Positions 43,327 to 52,360 of a DNA stretch of 64,000 bases are shown here, in pieces; within the stretch, counting starts at the first letter, position 1, and each line of letters opens with the position of its first letter. Position numbers and translations under genes: made by a program. The stretch covers positions 2,046,001 to 2,110,000 of the forward strand of contig NZ_CP072197.1 of NCBI RefSeq assembly GCF_018987235.1, written 5' to 3'. The DNA comes from Lactobacillus crispatus. Its GTDB lineage: Bacteria > Bacillota > Bacilli > Lactobacillales > Lactobacillaceae. The notes beneath the pieces were generated by a model that did no database searches, was not told the origin of the DNA, and worked only from the letters and a program-made list of their open reading frames with translations.

Positions 43327-44308
43327 ACTCAAAATTATCTTGCTTGATAAAACGATAAAGTGCAATGACTAAAACTAAGATCGAGCACGCCATCCCTACA
43401 TAGGCCATTGTTCCAATGTGGACAGCATTGTTAGCAGCCTCACGGGCTACTTGATTTTCCATTGCATAGCCCACAACCCATTTACGCATTAATACCGGCG
43501 TCAAGACAAAACTAACTGTACTAATAATTGAAGTCACTAACGCTACATTACGCGAATATGGTTCTTTAAAGAACTGTGCTAATACGCAGAATGCTGGAGC
43601 AATCATCAATAGCAAGATCCACATAATAATCCAGCGCCCAGAACTTGAATTCATCATCTGCGCACTATTAGTGGCATAACGATATGAGCTCCAAAGCGAT
43701 CCACCAGATAAGGTATTAAGCAAACTCAAGAAATAAGATCCACGTTGTCCATAAACACCACCATTATTGGACAGAATACCTTGAACAAGTTGGAAACTAT
43801 CAGTTGATCCAGCCGATGAAAAATCGACCGACACAACTTGCTTCATATAAGTAGCTAAAAACATGGTAACTGAGCCACCTAATTCTAGTGCTCTTAACAT
43901 GCTTAATTTTCTTGAAGCTTTCAGATGAAATTCCAGACTTAAAACTCGATCAGGATGGTGACTGTGACCAATGATAAAAATCCCTGCAATGACGATCAAG
44001 GCTAAGATAACCAATCCCCACCAGAATTTAATCATGGCGAAAAATAAGGCTAAAACAATAATCGCAACCGAAATATATGGTCGGTCAGAAAAAATATTCC
44101 AAAAGTTCAACTTAACATGATGGTAATTTTCCCTTGATGCATTTGCGACATTTTGATTAATAATCGGCTGAGGATTACTAATTTTTCTGCTGCGAAATTC
44201 TTCACGTGTTGTTGCTCTTGTCTTAGTATAATTGGTCCGTGAACGATCTGCGCCGGCTTGACCGTGCTCTTTTTTCATGCGATATTCACGCCGCGACATA
44301 TGTGCCAT
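43325..44308 (-). CDS. Multi-span membrane protein, unknown
   Basis: 327 residues from ATG 44306-44308, which follows AGGGGG; an earlier start lacks a site. The first 75 residues are hydrophilic and basic (SRREYRMKKEHGQ, TREEFRSRKISNPQP). Six hydrophobic helices follow, with a long loop around 150-210. The N-terminal arrangement recalls DUF6574/YIP-like zinc-ribbon membrane proteins, but there is no cysteine cluster, so no family is claimed. Divergent to the MFS gene. Confidence 0.7.
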   Translation of the reverse strand: MAHMSRREYRMKKEHGQAGADRSRTNYTKTRATTREEFRSRKISNPQPIINQNVANASRENYHHVKLNFWNIFSDRPYISVAIIVLALFFAMIKFWWGLVILALIVIAGIFIIGHSHHPDRVLSLEFHLKASRKLSMLRALELGGSVTMFLATYMKQVVSVDFSSAGSTDSFQLVQGILSNNGGVYGQRGSYFLSLLNTLSGGSLWSSYRYATNSAQMMNSSSGRWIIMWILLLMIAPAFCVLAQFFKEPYSRNVALVTSIISTVSFVLTPVLMRKWVVGYAMENQVAREAANNAVHIGTMAYVGMACSILVLVIALYRFIKQDNFE

Positions 44309-44460
44309 AAACTGCAGCCCCCTTCTCAAAGCACTATAGTAGCACATTATCACTTTTTTGCTTGAATTAAGAATGAAATTTCAGAGAAAATTTAGCTTTG
44401 TTTTGCATGTGCTAAAATGAATATTAATAATTGTGCTTTTTTTTAGAAAGAGATGACTTT

Positions 44461-45708
44461 TTGACTAAAACTAAATCAGCAAAACTGCCAGCTGGTTGGC
44501 ATATGGCCTTTTACACCTTATGGCTCGGTTGCTTTATCACTGGGATGGGCTATTCAATGACAATGCCCTTTATTTCACTATTTATTTCAGATTTGGGTAA
44601 TTATTCTAAACTGCAAATCAATCTTTATTCAGGATTAGCTTTTGCAATGACTTTTATTGCCCAGGCAATAGTTTCACCATATTGGGGCGGCCTCGCTGAT
44701 CGCAAAGGTAGAAAACTAATGTGTATGCGTGCTTCTGGTGTGATGGCTTTAACTATTACCCTAACTGGATTTGCACCCAATGCAATTTATATTATTGTAA
44801 TGCGTTTTATTCAAGGTTCTTTTTCTGGTTATATTAACAACGCCACCGCTTTAATGGCAAGTGAAACGCCGCATGAACGTAGCGGCTGGGTCATGAGTCA
44901 AATGATGACGGCCGGGACTGCCGGAAATTTGATTGGACCGCTATTAGGTGGTGCTCTCTCCAGCTTCTTTGGCAATATGTTTGGTGGCGCCTGGGGGTAT
45001 CGGATTCCATTCTTCATTACCGGTGTTTTAATGTTCATCGTCTTTTTAGGTACAACGTTCTTAGTTCACGAAGACTTTACTCCAATTTCTCGTGAAAAGA
45101 TGAAGCCAATGGGCGAAATCATGAAAAGCTTGCCTAGCGTAAAATTGATTGTGGTGATGTTTATTACTACCATGTTGGTACAATCATCAACCATGTCAAT
45201 TGATCCAATTGTTTCATTATACGTAAAATCAATGATGCCTCATGGCGGGGATGTTGCCTTTGTTGCAGGTGTTGTTGCGGCAACGCCTGGTCTTGGAACG
45301 CTAATTGCGGCATCGCGAATTGGACACAAGATGGATGAAGTTGGACCGTTACGCGTATTGCGAATCGGCTTAGTCGTCGGTGCCGTATTGTTTGTACCAA
45401 TGGCTTTAACTAATTCGCCTTGGGTACTAGCAGGACTGCGCTTCTTATTAGGGATTGCTAGTGCAGGGATGTTGCCAGCCGCACAGACGGTATTAACTTT
45501 AAACACACCAAGCGAAAGTTTCGGTCGAATCTTTAGTTATAACCAGTCATTTCAAGCAGTTGGTGCCGTGTTAGGATCGTTAATGGGATCGACTATTTCC
45601 GGTTTTTCAAATTATGCAACGGTATTCTGGGTAACTGGATTTACGTTACTGGTCAACTTTGTGCTTGTTTTGATTTTTGCTTGGGGAATTTCTTATCGGA
45701 ATAGATAG
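44461..45708 (+). CDS. Major facilitator superfamily transporter, multidrug-type
   Basis: 415 residues from a TTG at 44461 with AGAGATGA upstream. Twelve helices, the cytoplasmic loop motif GGLADRKGRKLM between helices 2 and 3 (motif A of the superfamily) and the central loop FTPISREKMKPMGEIM support a drug-efflux member. Substrate unknown. It is monocistronic with a terminator shared by the opposing macrodomain gene. Confidence 0.85.
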   Translation: MTKTKSAKLPAGWHMAFYTLWLGCFITGMGYSMTMPFISLFISDLGNYSKLQINLYSGLAFAMTFIAQAIVSPYWGGLADRKGRKLMCMRASGVMALTITLTGFAPNAIYIIVMRFIQGSFSGYINNATALMASETPHERSGWVMSQMMTAGTAGNLIGPLLGGALSSFFGNMFGGAWGYRIPFFITGVLMFIVFLGTTFLVHEDFTPISREKMKPMGEIMKSLPSVKLIVVMFITTMLVQSSTMSIDPIVSLYVKSMMPHGGDVAFVAGVVAATPGLGTLIAASRIGHKMDEVGPLRVLRIGLVVGAVLFVPMALTNSPWVLAGLRFLLGIASAGMLPAAQTVLTLNTPSESFGRIFSYNQSFQAVGAVLGSLMGSTISGFSNYATVFWVTGFTLLVNFVLVLIFAWGISYRNR

Positions 45709-45748
45709 GTTAAGCATATTCCTAAAGTATGGAATTTAAAAATGGAAT

Positions 45749-45791
45749 AAAAGAGCTGTAAATATCACACAAAAAATATTTACAGCTCTTT
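45749..45791. terminator. Bidirectional terminator
   Basis: AAAGAGCTGTAAATAT / ATATTTACAGCTCTTT stem between the convergent MFS and macrodomain genes. Confidence 0.85.
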
Positions 45792-45806
45792 ATTATTTTC
45801 AATTTT

Positions 45807-46310
45807 TTACGCTACCATCTTTTCATAAATGCGATACATCCGATTATCATAAGCGCACATTGAAATGTCCAACTTATAACCTGAATTTTCTTTCTGCCAC
45901 TTTTCAATCGCGTCAACTGCGATCTTAGTTGCATCTTCTGCAGGATAGCCATACACCCCCGTAGAAATAGCTGAAAAAATTACGCTATGCAATCCCGCTT
46001 TCTTTGCCAAAGCCAGTGAATTATAGTAGCAAGAAGCTAGCATATGTGCATCACTAGTCTTGCCAGCATAAACTGGGCCTACTGTATGAATTACATATTT
46101 CGCAGGTAAATTATAGCCATGTGTTATCCTTGCTTCACCTGTTGGACAACCATGCAAAGTCATGCATTCCTCAAGTAACCGTGGACCAGCTGCTCTATGA
46201 ATGGCACCATCAACGCCGCCACCACCAAGTAATGAATTATTAGCCGCATTAACGATCGCGTCGGCTTTCATCTTAGTAATATCGCCTTTAATAATTTTTA
46301 TGTCTTTCAT
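45807..46310 (-). CDS. Macrodomain protein (O-acetyl-ADP-ribose deacetylase type)
   Basis: 167 residues from ATG 46308-46310, with AAGGA upstream; the longer frame is not needed. The ADP-ribose-binding motifs are [24 protein letters not shown] and [21 protein letters not shown]. MacroD-type enzymes remove ADP-ribose or acetyl groups from O-acetyl-ADP-ribose. Divergent with the small membrane protein trio. Confidence 0.9.
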   Translation of the reverse strand: MKDIKIIKGDITKMKADAIVNAANNSLLGGGGVDGAIHRAAGPRLLEECMTLHGCPTGEARITHGYNLPAKYVIHTVGPVYAGKTSDAHMLASCYYNSLALAKKAGLHSVIFSAISTGVYGYPAEDATKIAVDAIEKWQKENSGYKLDISMCAYDNRMYRIYEKMVA

Positions 46311-46483
46311 AATTATGTCCTTAGAAATAACCAACATTTCTTTCTACCACCATTCTAACACCAATAATATTGGTTTGATCCAAAAAAGAATACAAAGCAT
46401 CCCGTTATTTTTATATTACGAACTTGAATTGATTTCTATATTTAGTATCCTAATATTAAGTTTAGCGTTATAGGAGCAACGAA

Positions 46484-46813
46484 ATGAAAATTCTACGACG
46501 CAGTTTATGCATCATTTCGATCATCTTATTTTCTTTTGCTTTAAGCATTCTCATTCCTAGTGTTCAAGCTAGCAAAATAGTTTTAGATGATCTCATCATA
46601 TTTTTATATTTAATTGGAATCGTAATTCTGGGCATTCTGTTGTTGTCTAACAAATTTGATTACCTATCGTTTAGTCTGAGTATAATTCTGCTGCTCACAA
46701 CTAGCATTGCTTGGATCAGATTCCCAATGATTAGCATTATTTATACTTTTTTTATAGCTTATCTGAGTATATGCTTACTAACAATTTTTATTGCTAAAAG
46801 GATTAAGAAATAA
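46484..46813 (+). CDS. Small four-span membrane protein 1 of the AT-rich trio, unknown
   Basis: 109 residues, AGGAG 7 bases upstream. Helices at about 6-28, 36-54, 60-78 and 81-104, basic end KRIKK. The codon usage and base composition are very AT-rich (many Ile and Leu from ATT/TTA). First of three consecutive plus-strand genes 6 and 14 bp apart. No family is recognised. Confidence 0.6.
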   Translation: MKILRRSLCIISIILFSFALSILIPSVQASKIVLDDLIIFLYLIGIVILGILLLSNKFDYLSFSLSIILLLTTSIAWIRFPMISIIYTFFIAYLSICLLTIFIAKRIKK

Positions 46814-46819
46814 GTCACT

Positions 46820-47176
46820 ATGTTTTCTAAGAAAGAACTAAAAATCATCAATAACGCATTAATTATTATCTATTTGCTTTCAGTCGGCCCAACATTCATC
46901 TTCGGTTTTACTAAATCAAATGATTTCACAAGTACTTTCTTTTTAATTGCAAATATCATTTTAGTTTGTTTATTCATTATCATTGCTATCAGAATTGCTA
47001 AAATCAATTTCAGGCTAAAGACACAATATTATCTACTAGGCTTCATCACTCTTATTTCAATAATAGAACTAGCCTACCCTGGACTGACATTAAATGAGCG
47101 CATTAGCAATTATTTTACTATTGGCAATATTATTCTAAGCTTGCTGACTATTAAAATTTCAAAGAAATTAGTTTAA
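46820..47176 (+). CDS. Small four-span membrane protein 2 of the AT-rich trio, unknown
   Basis: 118 residues with four hydrophobic segments (about 12-31, 39-61, 70-88 and 99-113) and basic KISKKLV end. Its ribosome site is weak and its start follows the previous stop by 6 bp, so translation is probably coupled. No family is recognised. Confidence 0.55.
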   Translation: MFSKKELKIINNALIIIYLLSVGPTFIFGFTKSNDFTSTFFLIANIILVCLFIIIAIRIAKINFRLKTQYYLLGFITLISIIELAYPGLTLNERISNYFTIGNIILSLLTIKISKKLV

Positions 47177-47190
47177 ATATAGGACACAAA

Positions 47191-47385
47191 ATGAAATATC
47201 TGAAAACACCAAGATTAATTAACAGCATTTTGATTACTTGGCTCAGCATCTATCCCCTCCTTACAATTTTTATAATCGAAGGTGAAGTTCATACTATTCC
47301 AGCCATAGTAGTGGCCCAACTAACATTTTGGCTATTAGTTTTGTTAATTATCAGTAGTTATTTTCTTCCTGAATTGTCAAATTAA
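47191..47385 (+). pseudogene. Membrane protein 3 of the AT-rich trio, interrupted by IS30 copy 2
   Basis: The frame starts at ATG 47191 with AGGA upstream and is now cut after codon 59 (47367), reading five IS-encoded residues (PELSN) to a stop at 47385. If the element and one copy of the 14-bp duplication are removed, the frame continues at 48546 for 29 codons to a TAG at 48635, giving 88 residues. The restored tail contains a second hydrophobic segment. One extra A in the AAAA run near 48600 would shift to a frame with a longer, more helix-like end (WLPTIFAILLGIVEFLLL), so an additional frameshift is possible. Confidence 0.65.
47354..47367. repeat. Target-site duplication of IS30 copy 2
   Basis: GTAGTTATTTTCTT at 47354-47367 recurs exactly at 48532-48545, abutting both ends of the element. 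Confidence 0.85.
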
Positions 47386-48531
47386 GTGCAACAGTTAGGC
47401 TATGAGGAAATATATTGCTTGAAGAGTTCTTCTGCTGTGTGATATTGAAGGATTCGACGATGTTTGCGGTTAATGGCATCAGTTGCCTGTTGAACATAAG
47501 CAGCTGACTTATCTTTCATGCTTTTGCCTTTAGGGAAGAATTGACGCAGAAGTCCATTGCAGTTCTCATTGGTGCCTCTTTCCCATGGAGAATATGGGTG
47601 GGCGAAGTAGATCTGGCAGCCTTTGATCTTGGTCATATCCGCAAACTCAGAGCCATTGTCAAACGTGATCGATTTAAACCAGGCAGGATGTCTGTCAATC
47701 TCATTTTGAAGCAGCCTTTGGCATGTGCTTGCCCGATAGTCAGGAATCTTGATAACTACTTCAAAGCGTGTGGTTCTTTCGGTCAAAGTCATTAAAGCAG
47801 GCTGATTCTTGCGTCTGACGCCTTTAACCAGATCTCCTTCCCAGTGCAGCGGCGTTTTTCTGTCTTCAATCTCTTTAGGACGCTGTTCAATGGAATTGCC
47901 AAGATTCTTCTTGTGCAAAGCATGACCGCTCTGGCCGTGATGACGCTTGTTCCTGCGTCTTTTGAGCTTCATAGGCAGATCAATATTGCTTATGTCCAGC
48001 AAGCCCTGATCAATATAGCGATAGACAGTTGGTGTGCTGGGACAAGGGTAGCCTGGCATAGTCCTTTTGAATTCACCAACGAATTCATCGATGCTGGTGG
48101 CATCAAATTTAGCTTTGAAGCGTCTGGAGAGCATTCTCAAAAAGACAGCATAATGCTTCAATGGATTGCGCTGATAGCAGTTTTTGCGACGCTTCTCATA
48201 ATAAAGCTGTGCAGTATCAGCGTAATAGTGCTCATACAATAAATAGCTGCTGTCTCTTTGCAGGACGCTTCCGCGTTTGATTTCGCGACTGATTGTCGAC
48301 TTATGGCAGCCGACTTCTTGAGCGATAACAGTACGGGAAGTTATGCCGGAATCCAGCATTGCTTGAATTTGTCCACGTTGTACGCTGGTTAATTGATGAT
48401 AGTGCTTAGAAATGCTAGAATTTGAATTGGTCATGAAGATCTTCCTTTCTTGATTTTTCGTCACTTCAAGTTTAGGTCTTCATGGCCTTTTTGTTTAACA
48501 CTTGGTGTTGCACTTCAATTTTAAATCCGGG
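47368..48531 (-). mobile_element. IS30-family insertion sequence, copy 2 (1164 bp, inverted)
   Basis: Same length and same ends as copy 1, read on the opposite strand, with CCTGAATTGTC at the left and AAATCCGGG at the right. Flanked by a 14-bp direct repeat and inserted into the third small membrane protein gene. The transposase translation is identical to copy 1. Confidence 0.92.
47400..48434 (-). CDS. IS30-family transposase, copy 2
   Basis: 344 residues, identical in translation to the transposase at 22849-23883, with the same ATG and GAAAGGAAG ribosome site. Intact DDE residues. The identity implies recent transposition or gene conversion. Confidence 0.95.
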   Translation of the reverse strand: MTNSNSSISKHYHQLTSVQRGQIQAMLDSGITSRTVIAQEVGCHKSTISREIKRGSVLQRDSSYLLYEHYYADTAQLYYEKRRKNCYQRNPLKHYAVFLRMLSRRFKAKFDATSIDEFVGEFKRTMPGYPCPSTPTVYRYIDQGLLDISNIDLPMKLKRRRNKRHHGQSGHALHKKNLGNSIEQRPKEIEDRKTPLHWEGDLVKGVRRKNQPALMTLTERTTRFEVVIKIPDYRASTCQRLLQNEIDRHPAWFKSITFDNGSEFADMTKIKGCQIYFAHPYSPWERGTNENCNGLLRQFFPKGKSMKDKSAAYVQQATDAINRKHRRILQYHTAEELFKQYISS

Positions 48532-48675
48532 GTAGTTATTTTCTTACTAAAATTAATATTTACTTTGTTACTCTACTTAGCATTTTAAATATCACACTAA
48601 AATTTGGCTACCAACTATTTTTGCCATACTTTTAGGAATTGTAGAATTCTTACTGCTTTAATTTTCTCTCCATGC

Positions 48676-48708
48676 AAAAACGCCTTGCCCGAAAGCAAAG
48701 CGTTTTTT
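48676..48708 (-). terminator. Terminator of the maltodextrin operon
   Basis: AACGCTTTGC-TTTC-GGGCAAGGCGTT with T-run on the minus strand, 20 bp after the malG stop. Confidence 0.8.
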
Positions 48709-48726
48709 AGCATAAGCAATTTTTGA

Positions 48727-49584
48727 TTAACCCTTATCTGCACCTGCAGTAATTCCGTTAACGTAGAACTTCTGCATGAAAACGAACAAGATAGTAATAG
48801 GGATAGCGATGATTACACACCCTGCAACGAATTGAGCGAAGTATGCAGTCGCGTTACCTTTAGCTGTGTGCACCATGTTATACAAACCATAAGCAACTGT
48901 ATAAGTCTTAGCATTTCCTGAGGTTGAAAGAATAATACCTGAGAAAATGAAGTCTGTCCATGGAGCGATGAAGGCAGTCAAAGCAGTATAAACAATCATT
49001 GGCTTTGAAAGTGGCAAACCAATATGTAAGAATACTTGCCACTTAGTAGCACCGTCGATTTCGGCAGCTTCGTCGATTGACCGAGGAATAGTATCAAAGA
49101 ATCCTTTAGCAACGTAGAAGCCCAAACCGGCACCACCAACATAAACTAGTAACAATCCGAAGAGGTTTAACATGTTAAGACCCTTCAAGATGTAATACAA
49201 AGCGATCATTGACATGAAGCCTGGGAACATTCCCAATACCAATGCGATCTGTAAGAATGGCTTTCTAAATGCAAAGCGAAGTCGTGACAGAACGTAGGCA
49301 ACTGAAATAGTTAAGAAAGTTGAAATTACCATTGAAAGCAATGAAATAACTAAAGTATTAATGATCCAGTTACCAAATGGATATTGTGGATTAGTAAAAA
49401 TCCCAATATAGTTCTGCAATGTGAATTTTTCCGGCCAGAAGGTCGAAACGAATCCAGTATCATTGAATGAAAAACTTGCTAAGACGATCCAGACAATCGG
49501 TAAAATCCATAGAATCGCTAAAACAATTAATAGGATATACCGAAAGATTAATGAGAGCCGTCTTTGATTTGAATATGACTTCAT
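48727..49584 (-). CDS. malG: Maltodextrin ABC transporter permease MalG
   Basis: 285 residues, six helices. The EAA loop EAAEIDGATKWQVFLHIGLPLSKPM, which docks the ATPase, is present (about residues 185-210). With MalF it forms the channel for maltodextrins delivered by MalE. Start is 2 bp after malF. Last gene of the operon. Confidence 0.93.
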   Translation of the reverse strand: MKSYSNQRRLSLIFRYILLIVLAILWILPIVWIVLASFSFNDTGFVSTFWPEKFTLQNYIGIFTNPQYPFGNWIINTLVISLLSMVISTFLTISVAYVLSRLRFAFRKPFLQIALVLGMFPGFMSMIALYYILKGLNMLNLFGLLLVYVGGAGLGFYVAKGFFDTIPRSIDEAAEIDGATKWQVFLHIGLPLSKPMIVYTALTAFIAPWTDFIFSGIILSTSGNAKTYTVAYGLYNMVHTAKGNATAYFAQFVAGCVIIAIPITILFVFMQKFYVNGITAGADKG

Positions 49585-49586
49585 GT

Positions 49587-50945
49587 CTAGCCCTCCTTAA
49601 ATGCATTAGTACGACGATATGCAATCAGTGAAACAGTTGCACTAATAATGAAGATTAAGATACCCAATACGGCACTGGCGTTATAACGCTGTTCCTGACC
49701 GAAGGTCAAGTTATATAACCACGTTACCAACAAGTCAGTCGATCCAGCACCGTTATACTTACTGTTCATTGGTGCACCACCTGTCAGCAAGAAGATAACA
49801 TTGAAGTTGTTGATGTTACCAATAAATTGTTGGATAAGTGAAGGTGCCATCACAAATAAAATTTGTGGAAAAGTGATTGAACGGAAAATTTGTGCAGCAT
49901 TAGCACCATCAATCTTAGCAGCTTCAATTTGATCTTGTGGCAAGTTTTGAATAATCGCTGTTGAAACCAACATAGAAACCGGAATACCGATCCACATGTT
50001 AACAAGAATAACGGTAATTCTTGCAACTAAAGGTGAAGCTTGATTATCAATAAAGTGAATTGGTGAACTAATCCAATGCAAGTTCATCAAGATATTGTTC
50101 AAAGCACCTTGGTAGTCCAAGAACTGCGCCATCATCAAAAGTGAAACGAATTGTGGTACAGCCCAAATGATAACAAAGATTGTTCTCCAGAATCCCTTGT
50201 GCTTGATTCCTTTTGATTCAATCAGAAGAGCGAGCAAAACACCAAAGAAGAAAGTCGTAGCAGTAGCTGCCACAGCCCAGATCAAAGTCCAGCCTAAGAC
50301 TGGGAAGAAAGTACCAGCTAAGTCACCACTCAAAACATTGCCAAATGCTTGGAAGCCTGTCCATGAGAAAGCGATTGGGTGTTGACGATCATAGTTGGTA
50401 AAGGCCATTGAAATCATGAAGATCGTTGGCAAAATCGTAAAGAACAAGATACCCAATAATGGAATAACCATCAAGGTTGCGTGTAACCGAGTATCAAGCA
50501 AACTCTTAAGTTCTTCAACGTTAGTTGGAATATGGTCCCCATCACGCTTCAAAATATAATTATGTCTAGTTGAGCGTAAGTTGACAATGTATAGATAAAT
50601 GATTGCTACACATAAGATCAAGGCCAATACACCGAATAACAAAATCAAAACTGAGTTTGATGGTTGCTTGGTTACATAAACGCCTTGTGCGGCATCATAA
50701 ACAACTTTTTTGGTTTTAATAGTACCTAATGTAGCTAATGAATTTAAAGTAGGGATACCACTGAGGATAAACCAAACAATAAAGATAATTTCTGAAAGTA
50801 AGAATGAAATACCTTTTACCCATTGTTTGTTTGCCAAGGCGTTACTACCCATTAAGAAGAATGATAACTTGGTAGCAATGTCGCCTTTTGACCAAACCTC
50901 GCGATATGTTGCTTTAGGAGCTACATGCTTTTTCTTTAGAAACAT
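49587..50945 (-). CDS. malF: Maltodextrin ABC transporter permease MalF
   Basis: 452 residues. Two N-terminal helices (about 45-60 and 98-120) precede a six-helix permease core, a form common in Gram-positive MalF. The EAA loop is IEAAKIDGANAAQIFRSITFPQI (about residues 340-362). It pairs with MalG in the membrane. The region between 50945 and malE contains no terminator. Confidence 0.93.
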   Translation of the reverse strand: MFLKKKHVAPKATYREVWSKGDIATKLSFFLMGSNALANKQWVKGISFLLSEIIFIVWFILSGIPTLNSLATLGTIKTKKVVYDAAQGVYVTKQPSNSVLILLFGVLALILCVAIIYLYIVNLRSTRHNYILKRDGDHIPTNVEELKSLLDTRLHATLMVIPLLGILFFTILPTIFMISMAFTNYDRQHPIAFSWTGFQAFGNVLSGDLAGTFFPVLGWTLIWAVAATATTFFFGVLLALLIESKGIKHKGFWRTIFVIIWAVPQFVSLLMMAQFLDYQGALNNILMNLHWISSPIHFIDNQASPLVARITVILVNMWIGIPVSMLVSTAIIQNLPQDQIEAAKIDGANAAQIFRSITFPQILFVMAPSLIQQFIGNINNFNVIFLLTGGAPMNSKYNGAGSTDLLVTWLYNLTFGQEQRYNASAVLGILIFIISATVSLIAYRRTNAFKEG

Positions 50946-51019
50946 AACTTCTCCCCTTCTTAGGCAAAAAGGTTGGACAATTTTTATTTAGCCCAACCCT
51001 TGCTTATGCTTTTAGCAAA

Positions 51020-52246
51020 TTATTTCTTTTCAATATTCTTAGCGAGCTTAGCAAGTTGTGCCTTGTATTGTGATGGCTTAATCTTACCGTCGTAAGAACC
51101 ACTGATAAGTGGAGCTGAACCGTTCCAGAATGCAGCCATTTGTGGAAGTTTAGGTTGCAATACTGAGTTACCTGGCTTAGCCATTTCAATTACAGCTTCA
51201 GCAACCGGGTCACTCTTAATAGCACTTGAGTTGACAGCGCTCTTCAATACTGGAATTTGACCAGCGTTCTTATGAGCAATTAATTGTGACTTCTTGTTAG
51301 TAATGTAAGCAGCTAAATCTGAAGCAGCCTTAGCATTCTTGGTGTTAGCATTAACTGCGAAGCCTTCAATACCAAGGAATGCTTCCATTTGTACGCTCTT
51401 ACCACCAACTTCAATCTTAGGATACTTAGCAACTGCGAAGTTCTTACCCAAGATCTTCTTGATATTAGCAGCGTTCCAAGGACCGTCCAAAATAGCTTGT
51501 GCGTTACCCTTCTTCAATTGGTTCAAAGCGTTTGAAGTTTGCATTACGCTCTTGTTCTTCTTTTGAGCTGCGTACCACTTCAAAGCATTAACACCGTTTT
51601 GTGAGTTGAAAGTTGAGCCCTTAAGGTCTTCACCATTCTTACCGTAAAGTGTAGTACCTGCTGAGAACATTACTGGCCACATTACGTAAGCGTTAGTAAA
51701 GTCGGTAGCTACAACACCCTTTGAAGTTAAAGTCTTCCAGTCCTTAACGTCGTTAGCTGATAACTTAGACTTGTTGTAGTAAATGGTTTGAGCTTGTTGT
51801 GCGTATGGGAATGCGTAAACCTTGCCCTTCCAAGTTACACCCTTTGAAGCAACATCGACATAGTTGTCTTGGATATCCTTAGTTGCTGATGGTGAAAGTG
51901 GGTTAATGTAACCAGCTTCAGCCATTTGACCTAATTGATCGTTAGGAACTTCAAAGACATCAGCAGCCTTTGATGGGTCCTTACCAACGTCTGTCTTAGC
52001 GTTAGCTGAACCGTTAGGACTTTGAACTACACGAACCTTAATATTCTTGTTCTTCTTAGTAAAGTCCTTAGCAATTTGCTTGTAGTAAGGAACTTGTTCA
52101 GTATCCACCCAAAGAGTCAAGTTAGCCTTCTTGTTTGAATTACTGCTACTTGATGATGAATTACTTGAGCCGTTTGAACATGCTGCTAATGATAATGCAG
52201 CAAGAACAGCAGTACTACCTAAAGCCATTTTCTTCCAAATCTTCAT
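51020..52246 (-). CDS. malE: Maltodextrin-binding lipoprotein MalE
   Basis: 408 residues. A lipoprotein signal LAALSLAACSNG gives Cys at about residue 23, followed by a Ser/Asn-rich linker of about 14. The mature part is a cluster 1 solute-binding protein with WVDTEQVPYYKQI and the carbohydrate-cleft region VMWPVMFSAGTTLYG. It delivers maltodextrin to MalFG outside the membrane. Preceded by two RNA hairpins in the msmK-malE gap. Confidence 0.93.
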   Translation of the reverse strand: MKIWKKMALGSTAVLAALSLAACSNGSSNSSSSSSNSNKKANLTLWVDTEQVPYYKQIAKDFTKKNKNIKVRVVQSPNGSANAKTDVGKDPSKAADVFEVPNDQLGQMAEAGYINPLSPSATKDIQDNYVDVASKGVTWKGKVYAFPYAQQAQTIYYNKSKLSANDVKDWKTLTSKGVVATDFTNAYVMWPVMFSAGTTLYGKNGEDLKGSTFNSQNGVNALKWYAAQKKNKSVMQTSNALNQLKKGNAQAILDGPWNAANIKKILGKNFAVAKYPKIEVGGKSVQMEAFLGIEGFAVNANTKNAKAASDLAAYITNKKSQLIAHKNAGQIPVLKSAVNSSAIKSDPVAEAVIEMAKPGNSVLQPKLPQMAAFWNGSAPLISGSYDGKIKPSQYKAQLAKLAKNIEKK

Positions 52247-52283
52247 GACTTTTTCCTCCTAAAAATCAAAACAATAAACAATT

Positions 52284-52321
52284 CTTAACAACAGTAGCTT
52301 CTGCTACATATGGTTGTAAGC
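52284..52321 (-). repeat. Second stem-loop in the msmK-malE gap
   Basis: Minus strand CTTACAAC...GTAGC-AGAA-GCTAC...GTTGTTAAG forms an imperfect two-part stem with no T-run after it, so it is not a plain terminator. It lies in the leader of malE. Confidence 0.55.
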
Positions 52322-52335
52322 TTAATTAATAATTA

Positions 52336-52360
52336 TCTGTACTGCGTTTTCAGTACCAGA
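52336..52360 (-). repeat. First stem-loop right after the msmK stop
   Basis: Minus strand TCT-GGTACTG-AAAACG-CAGTAC-AGA (9 paired bases with one bulge). It immediately follows the msmK stop codon; no T-run follows. It could stop RNA decay or processing between the two genes. Confidence 0.55.

Noticed and set aside
46201..46473. A plus-strand frame ending just before the membrane trio
   Set aside because: Most of it is antisense to the macrodomain gene; the hydrophobic tail could be a decayed gene end, but there is no start in the free part.
22752..48531. The two IS30 copies as ends of a composite transposon
   Set aside because: Each copy has its own distinct target duplication (13 bp and 14 bp), and the 23.5 kb between them is mostly core metabolism such as pepN, yaaA and dtpT.
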